Below are positions 35,201 to 44,850 of a stretch of DNA of 64,000 bases, one piece after another. The stretch comes from Volvariella volvacea V23. Lineage: Eukaryota; Basidiomycota; Agaricomycetes; Agaricales; Pluteaceae. The translations under genes were made by a program, and so were the position numbers. The notes under the pieces were generated by a model. The model saw only the letters and a list, made by a program, of their open reading frames with translations, was not told where the DNA came from and ran no database searches. The stretch lies in the NCBI GenBank assembly GCA_000349905.1, contig KB722739.1:1376762-1440761 (forward strand), read 5' to 3'. Position 1 is the first letter of the stretch. Every line of letters begins with the position of its first letter.

Positions 35201-38091
35201 TGCTAATGGTGATTGCCCTGCCTTCACTGAGACAATCCCCAAGTTTTGCGAGGCATTACTTGCTTTTTCGACTAGCCTTCCAGCACAAGACACAGCGGCT
35301 AATGGACAAGAATGGCGGTCGGCGGGCCAGTCGTTGTGTCGACACCTCTCCTGGTTTCTAGCACATGCGGAGGGGCCCGCAAGGGAAACACTACGGAAAA
35401 TAGCTCGCAACGAAGCAGCTCGATTATACGAGCGCACTGAAGACATGCGGCTCGATACATCGGTCGACGAAATTGGTCTTTTCCCGTCTTTGTTTATCGT
35501 GGATTTACTATCAAGAATTGGCGATAATCCATTTGAGGGCGACCCAAAGACCAATATCCTGCACCTGTCTCTCTCATCCTTGTTCAATCAGCTTTTACAA
35601 TTTGGATTGCGACGGTCGCTGAAACCAATCCTAAAGAAGCAAACTTTGGATGGCAGGACTGCCTCTCGGTTCTCTGTCGAAATATGGGTGTTTGTTCTCC
35701 ACGCCACAGGATATTTTGATGCCAAACGAGCGCCTCGAGCAGCTGAACCGTTGGTGTGGACCCTCCTTCAAGAGGTTCATCTACCACATTTTGACAGCAT
35801 GAGCACATTGGCCCTTAGTGAAGAGCTATGGTATATTATTTTCGGTCTCTGCGCATTATCTCAATTTTCTAGGCATGGGATAACAACATCAACCTGCACG
35901 CTTCCAGCCAGCTGGAATTTTGTTGCATCTGTTCTACAGAAGGTCCGACTTGTGGCCGATCCCAATGCCGACCAAGTTCTCCCCGCCCCAAGCCTGAAGA
36001 AACGGGACGAGTATGTCGCTCTCGTGATTTCACGCTGCTACCTCCTTTGTCACACCTGGAAGTGGAGTCTGGACGGAGCATCGCCCCTGTTTGACCAACT
36101 CCGAATTGTGTTCCGGAGCAGGAGCTATGCAAACCTCCTTCACGAAAAGCCAGACTATCCAAGCTTCATGCTCCTGAATGACTGGAGTTTACTCTTCCAT
36201 TATCAACAGAAGCAGGACACTGCTTGGGTGCTCTTCTGGAAGCTCATAGTCCGTGCCGCACGGGGTACTGATCCCTCGTCGGAATCACAGGAGATGCCCC
36301 CGAAGGTCCGCAAACAGCTTTCACTATCGATTCCCGTTGGCGCCTTTTCTTTTTCGAAGGCTAGCCCTCCGTCGTTGCATGACCTCTCTATGCTTTACAA
36401 TCGTCTCAGTGCAATTGCCATCTCCATCTACCTTGATCCAAGCTCAATCTCCCGTATATCACAAGCCCGGCAATACATCAACTTTGCGAATGCTGATGAT
36501 ACCACCCGTGGGGCTATCCTAAGAGGAATAATGTACTTCGCCACTCTTCTCTTAAGCCGGAAACTCAATATTACCGAGATTACTGACTGGATTAAGGATA
36601 TATCAGTGACATTAGCTGATGAATACAAGCAGGTTGCCAAAGTCAAATCGGGTGAACAACAAACAGAGCGTACAAAACGCCTTTCAGCTGAGCGAGACCG
36701 ATTATCCCTAGCTGTACAGCTGTTGTTCGGAGCAGTCCGCCACATTGCTCAAGTCTTTCACGATGCTCACCGATATCCAGACCCACAATTGCTACGTAAG
36801 TTCTTCGTATATTCATACTGCTCGCTTTTATGATATTTGGTTGTTCAGTCAGCCTTACATCGTTACTCAAAAGTTCAAACTTCCCGATTGGCCGGCGTAC
36901 GGCACTGCAGTTGCGGTATATGGTACAGCCTATTCTGAGTGCAAGGGTCTCTGCCTTGCCCCCACCTCAACGCCCACAGGTGAATAATCCCCAAAGCAAC
37001 CAGGAAAGCCAAGAGGACTACGGAAGTTTTGACATTGATATGAACGACCCTGCTGTATTGGCTGCTTTTGGGGAAGCAGGGGAAAATTCGACAATTCAAG
37101 CACCAATAGCCAATTTCCAACAGCAGGAAGACGCGATGTACAATGCCATCAATGCCACGAATTTAACTTGGACGATGTGGCGATTTCTGCATGAATTCGG
37201 AGAAGCGCCCTGGCAAGACTCATTTAGTACCCGTGCACAAGAGGCCGATGCATGGATATTTTGTTGGCTTGCATCCGTTGCCGTCTTAGCTCGGAACAAG
37301 GGGCAATCGGTGTGTTCTCCCGTAATCTGTACACCACCTATACTTCAACTATGTCTCTAGACTTGGGACAGCTGGCTCGTTCTTTGTAGTAAGGCTTGGG
37401 AAAATCTCGACGCAAAATGGGCGCGACGACTCCACTTAGGTGTGATGAAGACACTATTTGAACTGGATCCTGCAGCGTACATTGTGAGTTCATTTACTTA
37501 AAGAATACTAGCGTAGGTTGAGTGTGCATAGCCCTATAAGGCGCAGTTTATGGAAGTGTTGGTTGTATCTCTGGTGTCACCAGAAATGACCATCGAACAC
37601 CAATATGTTTCCCAGATGTACTCAATGGGTGTTTTCCAACAATTCCCCTTTCAGGGAACACCTGAAGTTGAAGAACTGGCAGCTGACAATTCGTCCTCGT
37701 TTCCACGGATGTGCAGCTCTCTCATTTCGAGTATGTCTTCGTCTTAGTGATTTGTGGCGGAGCGTTCACCTCTTTCAAGGCATGCTGTCAAACTTAAATG
37801 AACAGCTTCGCTTGCAACCGTTAGGAAATTCCTTACCTGATAAAGAGATCGACTTCGTTGGACTATGCATCAAGTTGCTTTCAATAATTAAGGAGAACTT
37901 AAAAGTCAGGTTGCACATGCCCTATCTTACAGGCCACTCATTTTGTTGACTAGGCGCTCGACACCAAAGAGCGTGCAGATTATCTATCCCGCTATCAAAC
38001 GATCCTGCAGGAACTTCCTCAACACCATGATCTTGCCTCTTCACAACGTCTTGCTCATTGGGTGAAACAATTCCAAAACTTGGAACTCTAA
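32210..38091 (+). CDS. MMS22: Mus7/Mms22-family DNA repair protein
   Basis: This is a large scaffold of about 1,850 residues for repair of stalled replication forks. In yeasts it works with the Rtt101-Mms1 ubiquitin ligase. It starts MDDDEFVETSDVEELEELYA, a short acidic head. A long disordered Ser/Pro/Arg-rich N-terminal half follows, containing RYPLRQRGIRQLKPFSLEFA and EYAHALKSAPEAMVKIRG, a conserved block. The folded half begins near LPSGISFADTAVFGRGYTHE and has EIGLFPSLFIVDLLSRIGDN, HLSLSSLFNQLLQFGLRRSL, WVFVLHATGYFDAKRAPRAA and AQVFHDAHRYPDPQLL. The end has TWDSWLVLCSKAWENLDAKW, LFELDPAAYI, MEVLVVSLVSPEMTIEHQY and WVKQFQNLEL. The exon from before 33756 to about 36800 is one long open frame. 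Introns at the 5' end (near 32349, 32675 and 33631) and in the last 1.3 kb were placed by restoring frame. It lies 166 bp after the zinc transporter, same strand. Confidence 0.82.
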
Positions 38092-38291
38092 CCGTAGACA
38101 TATACCACTTACTGCATCACGTAATTTTCTTGTGCACAATTACACGTATTCGATATTGCAATTGTACAATAGCATGATACCACCTTACAACTGCGACACA
38201 GTGTGTCTCTAACTCGATGAGCCCACTCTAGCGATATAAGACTGGTAATAGGCCAGTCGCCGGCCGGCCATTACCAGACAGCAGGAGGTAG

Positions 38292-38594
38292 TCAACGCTG
38301 TGTGGTATCCGCATCTTCCTCGTAATCTGCCTCATCATTCACCTCAGCCGCAACGGCCATAAATCTAGAGTGGCGCATGTTATACTCCCACACCACAAAC
38401 TATATAAAAAGAGGGTGTGGTGCTTACCTCGCAGCATCTAGACCTGCAAACGTCCGCATCGCGTCCAAATCAACTTGCAGTTGCTCCAGAAGATCTGCAG
38501 TATAGCTTATGGAACGCGTCATTCGTACCAAAGTGCCCGCTAACTGAGCATATAGCCTGTCCTTGGCTTGCGTGGCTCCGATGGGCGTGCTCAT
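38292..38594 (-). CDS. Small DASH-complex subunit, Hsk3-like (79 aa)
   Basis: A tiny two-exon gene. Exon 1 is 38428-38594 and exon 2 is 38292-38364, joined across a 63-nt intron with gtaagc and ctag ends. The 79-residue protein starts MSTPIGATQAKDRLYAQLAG, continues TLVRMTRSISYTADLLEQLQ and VDLDAMRTFAGLDAARFMAV, then AAEVNDEADYEEDADTTQR. The length, the heptad-like helix and the ending of the helix as ...FAGLDAARFMA resemble Hsk3, a subunit of the fungal DASH/DAM1 ring that links kinetochores to microtubules. This assignment is from memory of the family pattern, so it is tentative. The acidic tail is not a family feature. It lies convergent to MMS22, with 200 bp between the stops. It could also be an unrelated short coiled-coil protein. 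Confidence 0.55.
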
Positions 38595-39613
38595 GGGCGA
38601 TTGATTGCGTTTGCCACAGCCTGTGTATTTAAAGGCAATTAGATGCGAGATTGTGTCAGCTGCTAATACCAGCCGCGTTCAACGCGTTTGGCTCTGTCGC
38701 GCATTTTCTTTGGTTTCAAACAAGAACAATCTCCAACTGAACTCATGGACTCCTTTTCTCATCTAGGCATTCGTATACGTCCTACTTTTATTACAACATC
38801 CACCTATGTACAAATGGACTCGTATACGGTATACGCACTACTTTGGGGGGTACGACAGAAGACAAGAATAATGATGATAATCATGAAAAGTTGCTGGTTA
38901 TATATAGCTAGTACGAAAGGAAACGAAGTGAGCACAAAAAGGCGTGCAGGAGTTCATGGGGATGCACTTGATACATATGGAATGGAAAGTAATTTTGACA
39001 ATGAAGAAAACGATGATGTTACGTTTAAGTAGAATAGACATGGGAGTGGAGTGGTGGGCATGGTGGCAGGCATAGTATCAGAGTATCAGAGTATCGTTCG
39101 ATACTCCTAGAGGGAGTGCGCATACAGCGCATTTTTGGTTATCAATGGGAGAAAAATGACTTGGGACAATAATGGATGGAATAAGGAAATTGCAATAGAA
39201 AGGATACGTATGCGAGTAAAGGATGGAGATCCCCATCCTCGTAATAGTTTTAAGGTCGTTGATGGTTTGGGGAGGCATGCGATGCAGTCGAGGGATGCAG
39301 AATGAAAACAGAATAGAGGGGACCGGGAATGACGAGCACAAATACACCAGGCTGAAATGAGGCGATGGACAAGCAGATTGGGAAGGAAGAGGGGAGCACG
39401 TCATGGAAGGGAAACTGATGTGGGAGGGGCAGGTTTGGCGTTATAGTGGAACAGAGCTAATAAGGCAGGCGATCAATACAACAACATATGAATGTTGGTG
39501 AGGACAACACAAGGAAGAATAAAAAGACGCAAGGACAATAGAAAATCAAAACGGGGAAGAGCGAGCAAAAAAAAAAAATAGGCGAGTGAGGCGTCGGGGA
39601 ATGAATAGGATAA
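38595..39613 (-). other. Intergenic 1 kb, no gene assigned
   Basis: This lies upstream of the Hsk3-like gene and downstream of the acidic-protein gene. Sequence from 38840 to 39600 is purine-rich (many ga/aa runs, and a 13-A run near 39568-39580). This is consistent with an untranslated 3' region of the minus-strand gene read from the other side. Open frames present have no family motif. Confidence 0.45.
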
Positions 39614-42501
39614 TTATATGTTCAGTGAAGGAATCGAGGAAGAGCTAGAGTAGTTTCGTTGCACTGAAGCCGTGCAACGGGATTTTGTGTTTGGATAGTG
39701 GTGGTGATGATGGTGTTGATAATGCTGATGGTGGTGATGCGTTGGGCCATAACTTTTCCGCTTCAACTTTCTCTCTCTTCTCAACTCCCTCCTCGTCTTG
39801 CCGTTGTGGTTGTAGTTGTGGTTTTGCTTTTTTGAGAACGGTACAGGCGTTGATAATGGTGTGACGGTGGGGGTACTGGTCGGAGTGCACTCGTCCTCGT
39901 CGTGTAAAGGTAATATGACGGGGGAGATGATGTGTTTCCTTTTAGCCTTCTTCCCTGTCGGCTTATTTTGCCACAGCATCGGGCTGAGGGGACTTGGCTT
40001 CATCATGCTTTCGTAATTCGTTGTAGCAGCGCCCGGCGTCCACGACGGAGAGTCCGTGATGCTCCCGGACTCGCGGCTGTTCCTAAAGCCGCCAACAGAG
40101 ATGTGGTCCCATCGATTAGGGGTACTTTCTAGCTTCCGTGATTCGTTCTCATTCAAGAAGCTGGTGCTGGTGGTGTTACCATCCTCAGCACCGTCATTGC
40201 GGTTACCAAAGGTTGTGCTCGAAGCACCATCCTGGGTATCGAACGGATCTGAATCCAAGAACGAGGCTTCTAAGACATCATCTAAGTCTATGGGCTCTGC
40301 AGGGAACACTGGGGATGTGACTCCAACGTCTGAGGGTGACATAAGGTCAAACCCAGGTGACGTCACGATAGACAACTTAGAGGGCTGTCTACGTTGGTGA
40401 TTGTCACCCTGGAGAAACGCATTGAGCATCAAAGTGGGCAGACTGCCATGAACAATAAACTTACGTTATTACGAGCGGACCGAGTGATTGTCCGGCCTCT
40501 ACCAGGGAACCGAGGATGCGGGGAGGGGATATTTTTGTTGACACCATCGATAATCACTTGATGAACATCAGGGTTCCCTTCAAATACACCGGTGCGTGGC
40601 AAACCGGCATGCGAGGAGGAGGAACGCTGACTGTGAGTTGTGTCATCTGCAGCTTCCCCATCAGAATCCCAGAAAGTTTTCCCTGCCAGAATGTCGCCAG
40701 GTTTCGGGGAGCCAAATGGCTTACGGTCACGAGGGCTTGGACTAGCTGCTGGACTCATGGTCGACATGGGGTCAATGGCAGAAACACTGAATGGAAGGTG
40801 GAATAGTCGCATGGCGCGTTCATTGGGAAGGTCATCTTCACCGACGAGCTCTTCGTCCGTAGTGTCGCCTTCACCTTCATCTTCGTCCTGTTCATAACCG
40901 TCCTCATCCACTTCGGTGGCCATTTCAACGTCTGTATCTGGGGAAGGTGAAGGCGCCGCTTGAACAAATAATTGAGCAGCCTCGATCTCGAGGTTGAGAT
41001 CAGTCAATCCTTGATTGTCGCTAAGGCCATTAGTAAAGATAATGCGCCCATCCCAGCCCTCGGTTACCTCGAAGGGAAGATTCTCGCGTGGGGGTAAGAA
41101 ACCAGATAAGGCAGCTTCGGACGACATTGTATCCAGATCGGACTGATCGCCATCCTCCCCGCCTTCATCATCTGAAAGCGACGAGGAATTGTCATCAGTG
41201 CTATCCGAAGACAAGTTGGCGAAGAAGAGATCAGCGTCGAAACTAGATTCCTCGTCTTCTGACCAGCCGGTAACCAGACTGGCAAAGCCCCGGCTGGTGC
41301 TTCGATCATCTGTCTCTTCTTCATCGTCCTCTGCGCAATCTTCCTCATCTTGCTCCTCGTGGCCCACTGCCTCTTCAGTAGCGTCGCTGTCGGCATCCAT
41401 CTCCACATCGCTGAGGCCCACGCTGCGCTTCCTCGGCCTGATTACCCAGTCGTTGTGGTGGGCATCCCTTCTTCGGTGAGCGTCCTCGCCTAGTAGCTCG
41501 CGGCGTATGCGAGCCTTGTCGTGGCCACGAGACTCTTGTGCAAGGATAAAACTCTCTTCCTCCGCTTCGATTGATGCGTCAGTTTCAAAGTCTGAGGGTT
41601 CTGAGGAGTCTGATGAGCTGGGGGAGGACAAGGACGACCCTGAGGAGCGAGAGGATGGCGAATCATCCAGGGACGAAAGGGCTGAGGCAGACACAAAGGT
41701 CGGGAATTGGCCAGACTCTGTGTCATCGTCGATTTGACTCAACTCTGAGGACGAGTCCGTGTCGTCGTCAGAGGAGTCGGCATAGTGTGGCTTGCGCCGC
41801 GAAGGCACGCGCTTGAGATTGGAGGCTTTGAGGGAAGTGAGCCTTGAAACGGATGATCGTGTTTTTTGCTTGGTGCCAGGTTTACGGTTTGGGTGGCGTG
41901 TGACTGATCGAGATGGGAGTGACATCGATGACAACGTGACCGGGACATGTGGACGATGAGAGGTAGGTGCGTTGACGGCAGAGATTTGGCGGGCGGCAGA
42001 CACCGATTTTGGGGGACGACCTCTGCGTTTTGTAATGGAGGTAGATTTCGCGTATTGGTGGTTTGAGGGAAGGGGAGTTGGCGAGTTTGGTGGTGAAGAT
42101 GATGGATCGCGAAGCTGGCTGGCAGTCGCTGAACCATTGGAGTTGGCAGTGGGTCCTCGTCTGCTTCCGAGTAGATTGGGAGGGACAGTGAGCTTGATCT
42201 TGAGAGTGGGCAGCTTTTGTTTTGATTTGGCAGGCATTGTGGTAAATACATGCTGTGCATGAGCAGCAGCAGATGTAGTCGAAACACCAGCTGAAGAAAA
42301 GAGAGGGGGGTGCGATTGGTGATGAACGAGAGGCGGTTGATGGGTGATGTGACAAGTGCATTCGCCATCGCAGACAGGACAGATGTCGTTGTCGTCGTCG
42401 TCGCCAGTGTCCTGATGAACTGGGCTGGCGACGACGCCTATGGTATGAGGGCGGGAGATGGACAGCTGTTTGGAGAGGCTGAGCGGCACTGCACACGCCA
42501 T
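39614..42501 (-). CDS. Long acidic, Ser-rich protein with a short Cys cluster; unknown function
   Basis: I do not recognise a named family. The first long exon gives MACAVPLSLSKQLSISRPHT, then QDTGDDDDNDICPVCDGECT. The Cys cluster is C-x2-C-x3-C-x-C, small enough to bind one metal ion together with nearby His (CHITHQPP). A Lys/Pro-rich part resembling an AT-hook follows (KRRGRPPKSVSAARQ). Next come a basic stretch (RRKPHYADSSDDDTDSSS) and very long Asp/Glu/Ser tracts (EEAVGHEEQDEEDCAEDDEE). Further on is a calmer segment, SGFLPPRENLPFEVTEGWDG. A 57-nt intron joins TITRSARNN to GDNHQRRQPSKLSIVTSPGF. The end is Lys/Arg-rich, then THHHHQHYQHHHHHHYPN and SSSSSIPSLNI. The AT-hook-like motif and acidic tracts suggest a nuclear, chromatin-linked role; this is inference. 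An alternative start at 42656 (MSQNRFS, then an intron ending tgtgcag) would replace the first five residues. Confidence 0.75.
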
Positions 42502-42994
42502 GTTAGCGTCCAGACGAGAGAGAAGGAGAGAAGGAACGATTGGGAGGACGGGGGGGAGGAGGAGCAGGGACGTCGCGTGACGAAGGCGGATGGGAGGAGG
42601 AGGGACAGAAGATATCGGGAGGGAGGAGACTCACGAGAAAAACGATTTTGGGACATTTTGTTCGGGAATTAAACATGGAGAGAGGAATAAATCCAGGTTG
42701 GCTAAACGCGAGAGATGAGTGTCGATGCAGTCTACCAATTTCCACTCCTGCTTCAATTTTCAGATTCCGGGAAAAACACAATTCACCACAATTTGTGAAA
42801 AACAGATGCACATTTCCTATTATGGGGCGGTGGTTACACAGCTGCTGGGCGGACTTAGCAGGTCATGCGATCCATTTGAGTCGGACCGATTGCGTTCCTG
42901 ACGCTGAGTTGGCAGACACCAGCCTCGAATCTGGCAAAGATGCTCCAGCGATCTGCTGCTGCCTCGTTCCAGGGTGCAATCTAATCTATCCCGC
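42502..42994 (-). other. Intergenic / possible alternative first exon
   Basis: About 490 bp between the acidic-protein start and the stop of the UPF0303 gene. An ATG at 42656 (caaaATGtccc) followed by MSQNRFS and gtgagt could be an alternative first exon of the acidic protein. The rest shows no coding sequence. Confidence 0.4.
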
Positions 42995-43685
42995 CTATTT
43001 CTCCACACTCTCTGTCCCAACATATCTGCGTATCCCCTCCACCGCAATCCTGTGATCCTCCGTCTCTGGCAGCCCACTGATAACTACCGCTGCAATCACG
43101 CCTTCTACCCCCTCCACGCGAACTGGGAATCCGCCCCCATGACACGCATACTCCCTGTCGTCTGCCACCGTGTCCTCGCTCACGAGCTTTCCTCGTCCGC
43201 CTTTGGCTCGAATTTTGCTTCCTACGTAGAGAGAGCTTGTCCCCCATCGAAACACAGTTGCTGCCTTGCGCTTCAGCCAGCTTTCTGCATCTCCGATCGT
43301 CCCTGTGCGCGTGAATGTGCTGAACAATATCTGTCCNNNNNNNNNNNNNNNNNNNNNNNNNNNNNNNNNNNNNNNNNNNNNNNNNNNNNNNNNNNNNNNN
43401 NNNNNNNNNNNNNNNNNNNNNNNNNNNNNNNNNNNNGTTGGTGTGGATAATTCGGATTGCGACTGGATTCTCCAGCCCACTCTGGCCAGTGACCTCTAGT
43501 GCAACTTCTCGCAAGATGCATCCAAGTGTCCACGCAGTTTCGGCTGTGAATCTGCGAAAGACCAGCTCTTTGTGCTCCTTGACCAGTTCCTCCAACTGCC
43601 AAGACAGTGCGCGTTTCGTCGTCAGTCACCCGTACTGATATGATGCAATCTAGTCCACTCCACTCACCGAGGGGTAGTTGCTCAT
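42995..43685 (-). CDS. UPF0303 / YBR137w-family protein, interrupted by assembly gap
   Basis: This is a small cytosolic protein of the UPF0303 (heme-degrading-like, DUF336) family, related to yeast YBR137w. It reads MSNYPS, then LEELVKEHKELVFRRFTAET, AWTLGCILREVALE and NPVAIRIIHTN. The N gap follows, then GQILFSTFTRTGTIGDAESW, LKRKAATVFRWGTSSLYVGS, EYACHGGGFPVRVEGVEGVI and ISGLPETEDHRIAVEGIRRY. Both sides of the gap match the family in order (HTN ... LFST..R.GT..D...W..RK), so little coding sequence is probably missing. An intron is likely to lie within the N run. The HGGGFP and SGLP.EEDH motifs are the most diagnostic. The start gives the short MSNYPS exon, joined across an intron ending cttggcag. 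The exact biochemical role is not known from sequence. Confidence 0.83.
43337..43436. other. Assembly gap (100 N)
   Basis: Exactly 100 N, the usual placeholder for a gap of unknown size. It lies inside the UPF0303 gene. Confidence 0.99.
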
Positions 43686-44256
43686 GATGAGAGATTGCGA
43701 TTAAGATAAGGATAAGCCACAGCCAACCCTACGTCACCTCTCATGACGCCAAAATTGCGGCGGAAAGATGCCGATTTCACCTTTGCAGACATACAATATC
43801 TTCGGTGAAACCACCCGGTCGTCTGCTTTCTCCATGCAGATCACATACAGCGTTATACGTACGTTGAGTATATGCGCCTAGGCAATCCCTCACGTCCAGT
43901 CGCACCCAGGTCCTATTTTAGGATGAGAGTATCTAGTCCATACTTCACCTTCGCATCGCCACTCATGGGTATCAGCACCGTCTAACACCTGTCGTCTATC
44001 GCGTCCATTTGCGCACTGTGGCCACTGCCGGCATTGCCTGCTTCCACACAGCGTGATTGCCTTGTGCGGGAAGCGAGTTATGTCTTGGATATCTCAACCA
44101 CGTTCACTCCGAGATTAATTTTCTGCCTTCGTTTTCACCCTTCAAATCGTCAACTATTGACGAGCAGAAGGTGAAGATAAGGAGAGCGGGGAATCCTAAC
44201 CTACGCAGGATGTATAAATGCCCTGCAGTCCAATCCCCCTATTAACGCCCTGTCCA
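43686..44256. other. Intergenic between UPF0303 and the Ser/Pro-rich ORF
   Basis: About 570 bp between two divergently read genes. The 44057-44217 part contains short open frames without motif. A tataaa lies at 44213-44218. It is presumably a shared promoter zone. Confidence 0.4.
44213..44218 (+). promoter_or_regulatory. Candidate TATA box (tataaa)
   Basis: The tataaa ends on the A of an ATG at 44218 and precedes the ATG at 44257 by about 40 bp. If it is used, the 44218 ATG would not be in the transcript, and the start is the 44257 ATG. Only the sequence match supports it. Confidence 0.3.
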
Positions 44257-44850
44257 ATGTCTTCAGCACGGCCACAAAGTCGTTCGAGCCCTACGCTCGA
44301 AAATTTCGATCCGTTTGCGACCCACCCCTTTACTAGTTGTGTTGAGGTCCTCCCTACGGCGCCACCCCCATTATCTACTGGCATGCCAACCCTCCATCCG
44401 TCCTCACCACGTACCATCGTTAACGACGGAGATTTCGGAGGGGAACCTCATGTCAAGAGCCTGAGTAGGGTGGGAGATGCAGTCCCGGGGCACCTAGCCC
44501 AGGCTGCTACTCTGTCCCCATCAGGATCTGTTTACCAGCCCCCGTTGGCTAGCGTTCTCCCACAAACGCCTTCAAGCACCGGAAGTAGCACTCCTAGCGC
44601 TATATCCAGCGACCTATACCCTATTCATAGCATTGGATCCAGTATGCCTATAACCAGCCCTTCAGAATCACATTCACCGCCGATGCTCGTTCCATCCAGG
44701 CAGACATCTCGTACGCCAGAATTGGCTGATATATTGAAGAAAAAGAGGGGTAAACCTTTCGCGTCGGCTACACCGCCCGCGCCCTCGCCAACTGCTTCCA
44801 TAAAGCATAGCCACGACGCCAACATACGTATCCACCACAAGCAGTTCTAG
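44257..44850 (+). CDS. Hypothetical Ser/Thr/Pro-rich protein
   Basis: A single uninterrupted frame of 197 codons plus a stop. It starts MSSARPQSRSSPTLENFDPF, has many Ser-Pro pairs and ends HDANIRIHHKQF. A positively charged segment (RTPELADILKKKRGKPFASA) stands out near the C-terminus. No signal peptide, membrane segment or known domain is visible. The composition is that of a disordered protein with several possible proline-directed phosphorylation sites. The same frame is open back to an ATG at 44218. It could be the last exon of a larger gene, but I could not find upstream exons. Codon use looks ordinary for the window. Confidence that it is a real gene is moderate. Confidence 0.45.
   Translation: MSSARPQSRSSPTLENFDPFATHPFTSCVEVLPTAPPPLSTGMPTLHPSSPRTIVNDGDFGGEPHVKSLSRVGDAVPGHLAQAATLSPSGSVYQPPLASVLPQTPSSTGSSTPSAISSDLYPIHSIGSSMPITSPSESHSPPMLVPSRQTSRTPELADILKKKRGKPFASATPPAPSPTASIKHSHDANIRIHHKQF

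Noticed and set aside
39565..39582. A-run as retroposon tail
   Set aside because: No target-site duplication or reverse-transcriptase sequence nearby; a simple homopolymer.
41189..41816. Plus-strand Ser-rich ORFs
   Set aside because: Antisense of the acidic Ser/Asp tracts; a composition artefact.
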